Below are positions 12,701-27,700 of a stretch of 64,000 bases of DNA, one piece after another. Below the pieces are notes generated by a model. That model made no database searches. It was given only the letters and a program-made list of their open reading frames with translations, and had not been told where the DNA came from. Origin of the DNA: Notospermus geniculatus. Taxonomy: Eukaryota; Nemertea; Pilidiophora; Heteronemertea; Lineidae. Positions within the stretch are counted from its first letter, which is position 1; each line of letters opens with the position of its first letter. The stretch spans positions 380,119 through 444,118 of the forward strand of contig NMRB01000208.1 of the NCBI GenBank assembly GCA_002633025.1. The letters run 5' to 3'. The position numbers and the translations under genes are program-made.

Positions 12701-15700
12701 TTTTGGATCTCAGACGCCAGTGTTTGGCACATTTTGCTGTCTGAGTTTAGACTCCAGGGAACTAGTCTAAGTACAAAACTATTATATCACACCAAAGATA
12801 AGTACATGTACCTCATTCAGATTTTGATGAAAGGGTCCCAGGAGTCATTTGGTGCAGTAGATATATCAACACCTGTTATCTCTGAAGTTCCACAGGTCTG
12901 ATTCATTATTCAGGTGGTAGTGAGGCCGACACTCTCAGAGCATTGATTTCACCAGGCACTCTTTGAAGAGCTTTTGCAGTGGCTCATTGCAATGCCATTT
13001 TGACCAGCGGTCCACCAATGTCAAAGACAAAGTGTGGCACGTGTAGATCATGTCATCGTTGAAGTCACACACACTCCACTTGTGCCAACGACAAAGTGCA
13101 CCACGTGGATCGATGACNCTCATAACCAGCAACAAAACTATACACACTGTAATCAACTAGGCCTGAACACTCTTCCGTCTTTTTCCAATTTTCGATACGG
13201 CCCCCCACCCACCTCATAACCAGCAACAAAACTGTACACTCGTCAAAAGCATGTGTGCTTCCAGTGACGGCAGACCATTTATTGAGGTAGCGAGGACGGA
13301 ATACAATCACGTCTAATCAGGCAATCGGAAGATTCATAATGAAAGCTACAAGAGCAATCTGTGGAAATCGACAACGATGAGATGAATTGGAATTTGATCG
13401 TGTTGATTTACTCTTTGTAAATTTCACCGGATTCTTGAAAAGGGTAAAATGTGTCCAAAGAAATTTAGTTTGTTGCTAGGAAACGAAATCATCAAGGAAT
13501 TTGACAAATCATTGTTGTTGCTTGCATAGTGTTTTTGCAGGTTGACATTTTTTCTCAAAATTAGTGTTCACACTCCAGTTGACTTCTAATTTAGTGTTTC
13601 TTGTGGGTGTTCTCATTCACATCAGTCTGTTGACTGGCGTGAACTAACTGATTAGTGTTGTGGTAGGAATTAGTGTTCAGTTATTTCATGGAATGGAGGG
13701 CCTACTTTGACAAAATTGACGTGAAAAGGTGTCGAATCTCAGTGTCTTTCTCTTGGAATGACAATAACTTCATGGCACAGCATTGCATGGATTTACGCTT
13801 TTGATAAGTTCTCAAAGGATTGTACAATCAGTTGAGCATGAAATTTCTTTGAAAAGGTTGTGAGGTAAGAATCCTGTTATACTAATCTCGTAAACTATTC
13901 CACAGTTTTACTGGACACTGTGAATCATAAGGGCCTATTCTAGGCCTATTGGTCAGAGGTTTATGGGCAGTCGCCGCACACTGAAATTTTGCTCAAGTTC
14001 GCCAAAAAAATTTCATTTAGGTAGGCCTGTGGGTTAAATCGGGAAGTTAAGATTTGCCTTGTGAATAAGCCGGACAATGAGAACCTGAAGGGTCAGGCGT
14101 GGATCCAGAGGGGGGCATACCAGGCGCACGCCTTCCCTTTTTGGCCAATAAATCTGTAAAATCGACTGTGAAATTCTGGAATTGGGCACAAATACAATGT
14201 TCCTAGCAAAAGGCGCCCCCTTTTTTCCAAATCCTGGATCCACCCCTGAGGGTAGACCTCTCTTTGTAGACCATGTCGTCAATGTTGCAGGATTCTGAGG
14301 AATGCCACTGTACCAATATGGACGGCTTTTTCCTAACCTTTTTGCTTGTGTAGTTTTTTTTTCATTTTCACTTCCACAAAACGTAGTGAAACCTCCCCAA
14401 TGTAGCACTCTTGACTGACAGACTCAACACAAATTAAGTTAACAAAATGTCAATTTGCGACTCCAAAATCAATTTTAAAATGTTTTTGGGAGTTTTTCAT
14501 AAATTGGCTGTCATTAATAAGTCATACTCTGCCCACTCTGAAGTCGTTACGTCAATAGCTGATAAAACATTACATACAAACAGTAAATGTCATTTGTTCA
14601 CTCACAAACAATAAACATGATAAACTCAAGGAAAACATAACAGCAAATGAAAAACAATGTCAGAATTTAAGTGCTTTACAAATTACATGTATTGGAAATA
14701 GCAATGTAGATATTTTCTAGTTCCCTTTGAAAGTTAGGCAGTTTTAAAAGGAAGAATGCATAATAAACCCCTCTGTACACACAGACATAGGGTCGTATTT
14801 TAGAATGTTCCTTAACTTTAAGGTCGACCTTGAGTCTATTGTAAAACCATCAAGAACAATAGATTTAAGGTGGACCTTAATGTAAGGAACGTTCTAAAAT
14901 ACGGCCCTTGGAGGAAGTCTAACGTGCTTGGAACCTCGCCTTGGACCTTCCTTTGAGGAGAACTCTGCCATGAGGACACCTCTATGTTATGGACACCTGT
15001 AGTTCAGTAAAAAATTGAGCATTTCTGTTCATTTTGACCTCTGTAATCAGGACACCTTTCAAAGAAGGACATCATTTGTCAGTCGGCTTTTCCATTAGCT
15101 GAGATGTTCCGTGTGATTACCAAATAATGATCAGGCTATTTGCCGTAATGGACAAAGGTCAACATCCTTCACTTCAGCGTGCAGACGAGATTTGATGAGG
15201 TTAGGATGGCCGAAGGACTATCAGAAATAATCAACAAAATCATGAGTGAATATTTTTCCCCGGTAATCGTGATAGGCCAGAAATGATCTTAATGGATGGG
15301 TTCCTGTTGACGAAATGTGGACGTCAGCAGACAGACGTACTTTTATAGACAGGATGTGAGGAAGTCCTAAGGTGTAAAGGGGGGACTCCACATAAGAGAT
15401 TTCTTCAGCATGTTGGCGCTCGATCGGCCACTTAACCATAGAAATTGTTTGTATCGCTGGTCAAGGCATAAGCTGTAAGGAGACCAACGATGGTGAAATG
15501 CCCATCGAGAGCCAATTCGAAGGGGAAAACTCTGTGAATCAGCGGCTTAAAACTTCTGACATAAAATGGATATGAACTCAAAGACACTGAATACTGTGTC
15601 TTTGGTTCTGTATGTTTTAATGAAGGGCTGGGCCGGGGGAAACCAGAGCTGCAGGGCAGGGGGAGACCAGAGCTGCAGGACTGGGGGAATCCAGAGCTGC

Positions 15701-18700
15701 AGGGCAGGGCAGGGCTGGGGGAAACCAGAGCTGCAGGGATGGGGAAGCCAGAGCTGAAGCGCAGGGCCGGGGGAAGCCAGAGCTGCAGGGCAGAGCTGGG
15801 GGAGCCAGAGCTGCAGGGCAGGGCCGGGGGAAGCCAGAGCCCCCAAGAAAAACTGCCCCATGGCGTGACAAACATGTGATAGAACCCCTATAAAGGGTAG
15901 AACTGATGATAACAAGGGTTTCAAGGAGGGGTGAATGACCATCATCTCATGACAAGGACAAACCCTTCTATGAACGAAGCCCTCCTAGTTACAGACAAGC
16001 TCCTAATGCGATAGGCTGCATTTGACATGAAAGGCATTAGGGACATGGTGCGGATGAACCCTTTGATGTAACCCTTTTCATTTCCTGACCCTCCAGGAAG
16101 GAGTCACACTTGATAAGATAATTGGTAGGGTGGGAGAGATGGAACTTCCTATTGCACTGCACCCTGGGTAATCTGTGATAAAGGTCGATACAATATGAAC
16201 AAAATGGAAGAAGGCTGTGTGGGCGTGGAACTAAAATCACCACAAGCTATTTTGGCCTCTGTGCAAGATCTGAATGATCATCCTCCAATAACAGGGTTGT
16301 GGTCTTACGACTCCTCTTCATATGCTAATGAAGAGGAGCGAGCAGGGTCGGATCCAGGATTGACAGAAAGGGGGCGTAGCATGAAGGCCAAAGGGGGGGG
16401 TCTGGGGGCTCTCCCCCCCCCCCCCTCTGAAAAATCTGACAATTTCTAGTACTTTAGATGCATTTTCCGAGAGCAAAATACTCGATTTTTTATGTGACAA
16501 ATTTTTTTCTTGCTTAAAAAATCATTGCTCTGCCAAAAATAGGGGGCGTATGCCCCCATGCCCCCTGGATCCGGGCCTGGCGAGGAAAAAAAACCTGCTG
16601 TAGAAGGATGCTAAATTATGTGTATGCGCACCATGAAGTCTGTTCTTGTCAAATGTGTTTCATTATCTATTGAATATCGCCAGTAATGTAATATCTCACG
16701 CACAGACTCTGGATCAGAAATCTTGAGTGCAGAACCTGTAGCCAGAGTCTCTTTCTGTACACAACGCAAGTGAAATTGCTGACTGGCAGAATGTATCCAA
16801 TTAATTTCCCATCAATCACCAGATCAAAGCAATAATGATAAATCACAGAATAATCTGGTGCCTAATGATGCTTTCTCGTGTAAAGAAATCTCGGCATTCC
16901 TGTAGAGAAGGCTTCCGGGAATGTCGTCGGCTGAAATAAAGGCATGCAGGTGAAGGCTTTACACTGGGGCTGGTATGGCTGGGTTGTTCCTAATGTTGGT
17001 TTGTAGTGGATGGGTTAACAGTTGTGCAACGAACATTATCTGTAAAACAGCAACAAAAACATTCTGCAAATGGCAATCAAAATGATCTGCAAAATGGCAA
17101 AAAAGGCAATCTGAAAATTGCAGAAAAACAATCTGCAAACAGCAACAAAAACAATCTGCAAACAGCAACGATAACAATCTGCAAACAGCAGCAAAAACAA
17201 CCTGAAAACAGCAGCAAATACATGTACAATCTGCAAACAGCAGCAAAAGCAATCTGCAAACAGCAGCAAAAACAATCTGCAAACAGCAGCAAAAACAATC
17301 TGCAAACAGCAACGATAACAATCTGCAAACAGNACAGCAAGAAAAACAATCTGAAAACAGCAGCAAAAACAATCTGCAAACAGCAAGAAAAACAATCTGC
17401 AAACAGCAACGATAACAATCTGCAAACAGCAACAAAAACAATCTGCAAACAGCAACAATAACAATCTGCAAACAGCTACGAAAACAATCTGCAAAATCGC
17501 AACATTTCAACTACACTGCTTTACATGTATCATATCACGTGTCTGTAAAATGTTACATCTTTTACAACAAGACACTTGTAAATAGAATACAGGCGAAATG
17601 CCAGATTACCTCAAAGACGAAGAGTCGTTTCCACGACGGTGAAGATATTTGTCTCCTGTCTCTATCTGTGGTAGATGTACCATTGATCTTGTTGAAATGA
17701 TGTTCTGATTTGATGATCAAACTCTGTGGAGAGATTTTGATGTTATTGTGGTTGATTGGAATGAAAAGAAGCTAATTTGCCTTTGAATCATTTGAGATGG
17801 TTGGTATCATGCAAGATTTGAGCAACTTGAAAACGAAATCGGCTTATTACTGTGAACAAGGCTGTGTGGGTAGAAGTTTTGCCGTGATCGGCGGAGGGTA
17901 GCAACGCTAATGTGGCTCAAAGAAAGGCCTTCTTCACGTGACCGTTTTCTGTGCAATTTGTCTCTATGGGCAACTGAACCATAGAACACCAAAGGCAGTC
18001 GTTTGTGTCATTTGTCTCAGCGTAAGCCACAAGGTAACCAATAATGGTGAATTGCCCATTGAGGCATCTCATGCGAGGACTCGCACATTCAGGAATGCCT
18101 TAAAGGCTAGCAGTAATGATATTGAATTGTGAGAACTGAGAGCCAATTATGGCATTTAGACTAGCGGCCAGAGCCCAAAAATTTTGGACCACCCCTCAGA
18201 GAGGTATAACAAGCCGACATTGGTCTCATTCGAACCATTTGGATCTGTAGTTTCTAAAACTGGTCCTTGTCAGGGTTTCCGCCAGAGGGTAAAATGGGTA
18301 AAATTCCGTACCCTTAAATTTTTCCAGGGTACGCATCCATACCCTCAAAAACGTTGGGTAACCATTTTTCTGGCGGAAACCCTGCTTGTGGTGATGTAAA
18401 TTGTGCACAAGATTGACTTTGAAGTTCAGATCCTCTGACAACATTGGGTATATCTATTGTTTAGCAGGAGGAAACCGGAGTGCCCAGAGAAAAACCTGCA
18501 CTGTCAAAGAGAGTCACTCTCTCTATCACATGAAGAGCCGATCTGACCGGAGGTCGAACCCAGAACCTCAACGGTGACAGGTGCTGATGTTTCCACTATG
18601 CCACTCTGGCAGCAGTGCTAATAAATTCCTCCCTTATCAGCGCTGATGTCCTTATATTCTTTGTGCCTGCCCTTTTGACCTGGCTTCCTCCAGACATGAC

Positions 18701-21700
18701 ATCATTGTTAGTCGCTTTCACAACTGCCAATACTATTGATAATCTGTTACCGGCCAATCTAGCTGTTTCCTCGTAAGTATCAGGTGCTCAATAGGTCGCC
18801 ATTTCATCATCGGAAAACATCTTTTGTCGACGTTGAGCCATCCCTGAGGTGGGAAGAATAAAACGGAAGCGTTCGTGATGAATTGGCGTTCTGATTGGTT
18901 CATTGGGCGGTGACGGAAACACAACGCCGGATTACATGGTATTGACACGATGCTGAGATGATGAAGGAGTGAGTGACATGTGGGGACCAGGATTCCCGTG
19001 TCAGTGGAGAGGAGTGTTGTCACAGTGACGCGGTGGTGACATCGGCGGCGCAAGTCACCTCTGACATCTGCATTGCTTGCAGCTACTTTATGGCACGGCT
19101 TAACCCGCCGGCTATGCAGGATTTCCTCTGTGGCCTAATGGTTGGCCCCCGAGCTAGAAGTTAACCAACATTGAGCGCGATCACTACGTCTAAAGCCGAG
19201 AGCAGATCAGCCTTGCAACTGGAAGCAACTACTGGCAATGGCGTTTCCGGCAACGGTGGGCGACTGGCTGGAAACAGCAGCAATGATCAGTTGCTCAAAC
19301 AGGTCGATGTGCGCACACCAGCAACGCTATTGCTGACCGCTGCCGCTAGTTCCAGCCAGTTGCTCACGTAATGCGGATGTCAGGTCACACTGCGATTGCC
19401 TGCGCTACGACGGAACAGTCGGCATCAAGTGCCGCAAGCACGGTCAGGTCACAAAAACGAAAATGTGTACGATCATCATGGAACAAGCAGCATCACTCGC
19501 GCAGGAAATCGTAACCGTGTTCAGGTCACCTGCGAATGGATTACGCCCGTCGGGATGACACAGAAGTTGAATAGGTTCAACTTGCGGATATCAGGTCGGC
19601 CTTGCGATGGCACAGAACAGGCGCAGGCTGACTTTTCTGGATCACTTTGCGTCTGAGGCACGACAGCGTGGAACAAATCAGTCGCCGATTTGGTGCGACA
19701 TGACTGCAGTTGCGACTCACTTGCGACGAACGGGATCAGTCGCCGACCGAAAAGATCACAGATCGCAAAAGTTCAACATGTTGAACTTTTGCGCCACGAC
19801 GAATCATGATCCCGACGGGCGTAATCCAGTCGCAGTCGACCTGACTTGAGTTACGACGTCGTGCGATTATCCAAAACAATGAGCGTGCGGTCACGTGCCA
19901 GTAACTGACAAATCAGCGCGAGGTAAAAATGAAATGCGGTACCTACCGATAGCATGGAAGCTGCCATCTTGAACAAGTAACATGATCACAAGTCACATGA
20001 CTTTTATGACTTCACTGCGCTACGATCTAGTCGCAGGTGACCTGAACACGGTTACGATTCGCTGCGCGCAGATGCCGCCTGTTCCAGGATGATCGTACGC
20101 ATTTTTCGTTTTTGTGACCTGACCATGCTTGCGATCCAGCTGATGCCGACGACTGTTCCGTCGTGGCGCAAGCAATCGCAGTGTGACCTGACATCCGCAC
20201 GATCTTTTTGATCGGCGACTGATCCCGCAAGTGAGTCGCAACTGCAGTCATGTCACACCAGATCGGCGACTGATTTGTTCCACGCTGTCGTGCCTCAGAA
20301 GCAAAGTGATCCGGAAGAGCCAGCGTGCGCCTGTTCTGTGCCATCGCAAGGTCGACCTGACATCCGCATTAGACTGGATTGTGCCACTTGTTGCTGCAAT
20401 GACCAGTCGTAGTCGATGTGCGCGGTCAGCTCACATCGACAGCGACTGTTGCGTTCAGTTGCTTCCAGTCGCAAGGTCGATCTGCTCTCGGCATAACTCT
20501 CACAGGCATGCATGGTAGGCTCAACTTAAAGTTGGTAATGACATGAATGATGGACAATAGAGTTTTCACAAACCCCCCAAATTGCCAACGTGAACGCCAG
20601 TCCGATTGTTCAATGCCACGAAGACGAGAGCACCAAACAAACAGATACATGTACATGGTTACATTGGCATTTGGGGGGGGGGAGGGTTGAAAACTCCAAT
20701 AATCTTCTGTCATTGCCACAGAGGTTCCATTACGGCAAGTCGAATCTGTCTGGACGAGATCTCTTTGACCGAAATACCGTGGTACTCCAATTTTCTGTGC
20801 CTTCAAGCAAAGAGTTCTACGAGAATCCTCGAACTAAGAAATTGCACTTGAATATAAAATCTTCCCACTCCACCCCTAGGGGGTTAATCTCTTACAAACC
20901 GCCACATAGAATGCGAGTACTCCCACTAATTGAATTTTCAGTATATATCTAATTTATAGGGAGATCTTCTAAGGTTAAGTACGGAGGCAACAGGAACGAT
21001 TTTGATCTCCGCTGATGTTCCTTGGAGTAATTATGAATGGGTTTCTGCTATTCAAATGAGAAACTGGATGCATGTACCTCATCCTCATTTACATATTTGA
21101 CACAAGATTTAAAGGTTCTTTTTCAGGAAATTTGATAATGGTTTAAAGACGAGGTTCCCTCGCCATAAAAACTACTTTAAAATGTCTAAAAACCTAGATG
21201 TTGGATAAAGATGTAACACTTTTGGTCAAAGAAAGTGTTTGATAAATAACATCCCATTAATTCGAGCCTATTCCCTTACATATACAGCTTTCAAAAAGCT
21301 ATGAAGGGGAATGTAAAAAGTAATAAAAACTAGTATTTATGTGTTTTGAAACTCCTAACCAATGAATAAAAAGTGTTGCATCCTGACTAGACTCAGAGTT
21401 CTCAAGGCAAAAAGCTGCTGAGTATTCGTGACGGCATCAATTTTGCATCTCGTTTCCAAAACTTTGCCACTCGGATAAATGGAAGACGTCATCCGCTGAT
21501 GCTGGGTGATGATTTAGGGACCAAAAAACATCTTCGTGTTGGAGCTTTGCCATCCTCTCAAATAAAGCAGGGTCTTTAAGATGTCTTCTCCATCATCTCT
21601 TTTCTGACACGAGGAGGCAGTGGAGTAGAGCCGAGTGCGATGACTTGAATCTGTGAATGGTGCTTTCCAGATCTTGAACGAACATCAAGCAACACCGAAG

Positions 21701-24700
21701 TCTCCGAATGCCATCCTTAATGTCGTGTATCGCCGCAGAACATGGAAAACATCATTCAAATCTTCATACATCACATATCTCATATGTATTCATAGAAGTA
21801 CCGTGTGGCATTTTGTCTCTCAGGAGAGGTCTAACGTTGTCTTTCTGTCACGCAAGGAGATGCAACCACTGATTGTTAATAGCTCATATGATGGATGGTG
21901 TATATTCTAGAGTCTCTGGGGAACAAGGAAGATTTTTGTCCCACATACAATTTACCATCGTGGAAAACAAGTTCTGGCTAAGTTGGAAGACACTCGGATG
22001 TTAAAGATTTCATCTAGGCCTACCAATTCTAAACAGTAAACTGTTCGTCGTGACTGACGCAAATGATCAGCTTTGTCCAGGTGCAGATCCAAGGGGGGGG
22101 GGTGCCCCCCTTTCGGCCAACAAGTCTGTAAAATCGGCCGTGGAATTCTGAAACCTGGCGCAAATCATTGAAATTCACTGCAGATTTCAATGTTTCTAGC
22201 ACAGTGTGGCCCCTCTCCCGAAATCGTGGATCCGCCCCTTTGTCTGTCTGGATCATGCTGTCTCAGTGTCTGTCTGTCTGTCGCACAGCAAAAACACCGT
22301 TCCTGTTGTATCCGATATTCGTTGTTGAATATCCACCGTTCCCGGACAATTTGTCCACAGGGCAGAGATACAGCCTTTTCCATTTGGGGGCAGTAGATCC
22401 TTGTAAACGTGTCCCTCAGAGATCCTTGTAAACGTGTCCCTCGGGACAGTATCAGATGTCTTCATTGGACACTTTCTGCCTTCAGACAAGTCATTTGGAC
22501 AAATAGCACCTTCTAGCCAGTGAGTTGAGGATGCTATTATGAAGATAGGACTTGATGACTTGACCATAAATGGTTTATCTTGGAGTACGTGGCAATTCTG
22601 GATTCGCTGGCGTACCCGGCATTTCCGAGTTCACCAGTACATGCCAGACAGTAACAGCAGTAGTTATTCATTTATTCAACATCTTCTGGTCATAGCGTCT
22701 GCCTTATCGCAAATTTCCAATTCACGGTCGTGCATTTTATTTCCTCAATGCTGCAGATATCGGCCAATGATCGTCATTTTTGCATAACGGTTATTGATGC
22801 CATGGACACAGCTGATATCATTGCCATTGATCCAATGACAGGAGGATAACGGCTCGATAATCGCGGCATCGGGCCTTAATTGTCTGCACATGGGGCTTTA
22901 TTTGTTGTTAATATTAACAAAGTTGTCTGGAACAGGTGTCCATACAGTGAAGAAAGTGCTGGGTTTCGTGCTGTCTCAAGTGTCTTGCTCATGACTGAAC
23001 TCTGTTTATGTATGACACACGTCAATATGTTGTCCTTATGGCAGGTGTTAAAACCACTTACCCCGGTTTCTGCACCCAGGGTGAGAATATTGAGCCAAGG
23101 GCCGAACACCTGATACGATATTATTGGCTCTTTAGATAATATGTGTGGCGGTCTAGGAAAACCCCGTCGAAAGTCAGATTGCCTATGCATTGATCTGCTA
23201 CTGTCCACCTGTTACGTAGTGCATTTCAGCTATTGAAATGTGTGGGTTCACCAAGGCCATTAACACTTTCCTCAAACGCGATATCCGCCGGGTTTTCCTG
23301 GACCGCCTCACATATTGGGCAAATACATGTAAATGTAGAGCAGCATCCAGGACACACCTGGTGGTGGTCAGCTAGGCTAAGCGGCTTGTCAGCATACTCC
23401 CAGACCCTGTTAGCTGTATGACTGATAATAAAGGGCTGTTTTGATGGGTGTTTTTATTGCGGTGATTTTAACGCTGTTGGCAATATTTACATGTATATCG
23501 CATCCAAAACGCCCATCAAAACACCAACAGTGGGTGACATGGTAAAACTCACCGGCGGGAAATCGCTGTAACGCTTCGGCGATGAAATCTCTGGTGAAAA
23601 CATCAATCGCAGCGAGATGCGATATCTCTTCAGATCGCCAGTGGAAATGGCCGAAAAGCCATGAGCGATGCCTATCGCTGTAGCGGTAAAAAGCCATGTC
23701 TTCACATGACTATTTTGTCGCAAGGGATGAAGAATCGCCCGTGAAAGTTGAAATTGGCGATAAACCAGCTAGTGAAAACAGTCGATCAACCTACGGAGCG
23801 ATATCCGTTCTTACTGAGCATTAAAAAAGTGGCGATTATCGCGGTGATAAAAAGGCCCGTCAAAACGGCCCTTAATCGAAGGAAACTCAGCATGATAGCA
23901 GGAGGAAACCAGAGTAGCTGGTGAAAACCTGCGTTGTCAGATATATTCACCCTCTCCATCACGTGTAGAATGGGTCTGACTGATGATTGAACCCAGAACC
24001 TCAGCGGTGACAGGCGCAGCTGTTCCCACTGCGCTGCTCCATTCCTGCGACAACCAGCCCAGCATTTTTAAAGCGCCTGCGTTATTTCCGTCACCCTAGG
24101 GTGTCCCATATCTTTGATTAACAACCATTCCCAATTAGCCAACATGTCATTTCTCAAATTAGCATGCCACAAATCTGCGAGTAGCGACTTTATGGGATTG
24201 TGTTGTCATGGGTTTCACTGACTCTTGATTATTTTCACATTTCGATCAGCATTCGCCGATAAAAATCTCTCACTTGTCATTTTGATCCGTCGCTGTGAAC
24301 ACAAGTGTGAACACATGTGAACGTGAAATTGAAGACTCCCGATCGCTCAAGATGTTTGTGAAGTTCAGATTTCTCTATTAAATGAGGTGTGTGAGACCCC
24401 TTTGGTATTCGCATACAAGTTAGATGGGCAGCAGAAAAGGCACTTTTGCCAGTCAACTGCATACTGTGACTCTCTAGAAGGCGGTACATGCCTCCAAAAG
24501 CAGGCGCGGATCCAGGGGGCGCACCCGGCGCAGGACCCCTTTCAGCCAACAAATCTGTCAAATCGACCGTGAAATTCTGAAATTTGGAGCAAATCATTGA
24601 AATTCACTGCCGATTTCAATGTTTCTAGCACAGTGCGCCCTTCTTTTCCGAAATCGTGGATCCGCCCCTGTCCAAAAGAATACTTATATATTGATATGCT

Positions 24701-27700
24701 GCCACCTAGAAAACTGAAGTAGCTTTTTCACACAATTCCAGGCACGGATCCAGAGGGGGCACCTGGGGCACGCCTCCCCTTTTGGGCAACAAAATTGTAA
24801 TATCGGCCGTGAAATTCTAGAATTTGGTGCAAATTTCAATGTTCTAGCACAGGGTGCCACCTCTTTTCCCAAACCCTGGATCTGCTCCTGAAGTCTACAG
24901 TATATCGTCACTGTGCAGCCCTCTAATGATGAAAGAAGTAATGGAACTAGTGATCAGAGGGGGCATTCCAGGTGGAAGTAAGAGCCACTCTCTCCATTCC
25001 ACTGTACTTGCCAGTACAAGGCAGGGTAATAGCTTCAATTGGCCGTCACCCATGTTATTCACCCGTGACATTTTAGACATGTTGAAAAACAAGCCATCTC
25101 ACATCAATATTTTTCACGCCATGAACCAACCTCGCCGCGTAATCCGACTTTTACGACTCACCAAGTCTCGGCAGTCGCATGGAAATTCCATCTTAAACAT
25201 GCCTCCATGGAAACAAAACATAACACAAGGACCGCAAGAAAATTTGGTTACATTCGCTTCATCTCTTCTCAGTCTGAGGCCCTTAAAGGCTGGAAAAAAT
25301 TCCAATAATATCCCCCCGTAACTATGGTAACTATCTTGCAGAATCTGGGAAGGATGTTACCTTTTTTATTACCAGGGTACTTCCTGATTTTTCAGGAAAT
25401 CAAGGCACAGTGTTGTCTTCTCATTCCAAGTTAATTTCCACCTTGGGATGGATCTGTTGTGTGAGGTTTCGAAAACTGCTATTGGCAAAACGAGACAAAA
25501 TGGCTATTGACAAAATAGCTATAGACAAAATGGCTATTGACAAAGTAGCTATAGACAAAATGGCTATTGACAAAGTAGCTATAGACAAAATGGCTATTGA
25601 CAAAATAGCTATAGACAAAATGGTTATTGACAAAATAGCGATAGACAAAATGGCTATTGACAAAAAATGACTATTGACAAAATAGCTATAGACAAAATGG
25701 CTATTGACAAAATAGCTATAGACAAAATGGCTATTGACAAAATAGCTACAGACAAAATGGCTATTGACAAAATAGCTATAGACAAAATGGCTATTGACAA
25801 AATAACTATAGACAAAATAGTTATTGACAGCAACGTACAGCAGTAGACAAAATGAATCAGACATTTTGTAAACATACGAACCAAGGGGGTGCTGCCTCCC
25901 CTTTTGACAAACAGATCTGAAAATCAATTATGAAATTCTGGAATTTGGTGCAAATTTCGATGTTCCTAGCACAGGGTGCCCCTCTTTTCCCAAATTCTGG
26001 CTCGGCCCCTGTTTTTGGTTGTTCAATCTGCCTCAAATGATGCAAGTTGCCTTTGTTGTCTTGTTTTTTCTGGTCACTCTGTCTCTGGTTTCCTCCTGCT
26101 AAAGATTAATTTGTCCAATTTTGTAATGTTTTGGGCAGAATTTTGACTCGAGGATGAAAACGTTTAATGCCGTTCTGAAGTGGCCGAGAACAGCCGACAA
26201 TTTCTCGCCTCCACCTCAGATGATCCTGCAATTTTCTGTGAAGGGATGATTATTGATTTTTTCTTACTAATGCATCAGTTCCTTTCAAAGAACTCCTCAG
26301 CTTCCGCCACCAGAAAGGAATCGGTCGAGTGGAAACTCGCCGCAACCATAAGCATATCCTTTCTCATCTTCTGTAATAGCATATTCTGGTGAAGACCCAC
26401 GTTTCTCCTAAAAAATATCGCAGTGCTCAACATTTGATATTTGGTTTACTCGGTTTTTGCTCGTCTAAGAATATAGGTCTTCTCCATGCCGGAGGGGGCA
26501 TCTCAAAGTTCGTCTTATGTTGAAGAAGAAGACATTTTATGCCATCACCTAATTGATGTTGTTAATTAGCTATGAATTATGTAATTAGTCTGGTAATTAG
26601 CTGTGCTAATTGTCTCCATTGTGTCTTCTTTCCAGGAGGATGTGTTGAAGCATTAAAGCCGCCCACAACGAAATCGTGCACCCCAGAATGTAGCATCCCG
26701 AACACCTACTGTCACGATATTAATGAATGCCGATGTTTGGAAGGTTTTGAAGCCATCCTCGACTCACAGGGGGCGGTGCGTGACTGTAACATGACCCTCA
26801 ACGCAAGTCAGAAAACACAAGATGGTACGGAGATGCTTGCTATCTACTATCCACGTAAGTGCATGCAATTTAGAATCACTTTGGATGGAGAGTGTAAAAT
26901 GTGGAATGGAGGCGGGTGGTGTGGTGTTCGTGGGTCGGGTCGAGAGGGGAACTGTTTGAGTGTTTGTGGGAATGGAATGTTTGTGGACAGTTGATGTTTG
27001 AACTGATGTTAAGTGAGCGTGCATGCACTACTAGTATTGCTACTGGTATTTTGGTGTTGAAAGAGGAGGGAAATTGTTGTGAATGTTGAAATTGGAAAAT
27101 GAGTGAAATGTTGTTGACAGAATTTGTTGAGTTGAAACTATGGCCAGCTCCCTATGAGCAGGCAGAGGTTAATCTTTAACGTCGGATGGTGACTTGAAAA
27201 ATCGAGAGGGGGGGGGGGGGTTGGGTGAACTGTTGAAAAACAACATGGAATTGGGGCAAAATTGCAATTTTTTGGCAGGTTGGGTTAAAACAGAGAATCC
27301 TTCGGGCGAATGAATAATTTTGGGGTTCGACACTATCGGGCAATTGATAAAATGTTGAATGGATGGTATGTATAAAACCAGCAGTGCATTTCATGAAGGA
27401 ATCATGCTGAGCTCTAAATTGCATGCAATTACACCTTTTTGATTGTTTTTAGTAGAAAGAGTTTGATGAAAAACCTAGTCCTGGAGATATCATGTCCGTT
27501 TATTGAAAGAAGAACTGGAAATTGCATGCAATTTAGAAATATTAGAAGTTTGATTTAATTTGGGTTAGACATGTGTCAGATAAGATACCGTAGTGGCTCC
27601 TGGCTTTTCAAACACATGAATGCCAATTACCAAGATGCAGGTAACCGGGAATGCTTGAGTTTTGTTTTTGACTCTTTTTCGCGAAATCGCAGTGGATCTA

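Larger units (their letters stand above)
4811..26635 (+). other. 21.8 kb intron of THSD7-like gene
   Basis: No exon could be supported between the donor at 4811 and the acceptor at 26635; the flanking exons join in phase 1. The content is repeats, listed separately: MITEs, minisatellites, a foldback, SINEs and hAT-like elements. Stretches such as 5000-6250, 10220-11060, 13270-14090, 16580-17030 and 20530-22070 show no recognised feature beyond short degenerate repeats. Confidence 0.7.

Noticed and set aside
15432-15945. Minus-strand Ser/Pro/Ala-rich frames up to 147 residues
   Set aside because: Arise from the G-rich 27-bp minisatellite; three overlapping frames are open at once.
17006-17510. 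Frames of 120-183 residues, Gln/Asn-rich on plus and Cys/Phe/Leu-rich on minus
   Set aside because: Pure tandem repeat, stop-free by unit length; also contains an N.
20590-20952. 120-residue plus-strand frame and overlapping 126-residue minus-strand frame
   Set aside because: Mutually overlapping, no family features, partly inside the edge of the foldback region.
25410-25927. Open frames on both strands reading MAIDKIAIDK or SIAIL repeats (also 30414-30978)
   Set aside because: They are translations of the 30-bp satellite, open on both strands, with no start context or splice support.
26855-26994. Extension of the EGF-like exon past the donor to a stop at 26994
   Set aside because: The frame is open but similarity to THSD7 ends near the GTAAGT donor, and the next exon supplies the expected transmembrane helix in phase.
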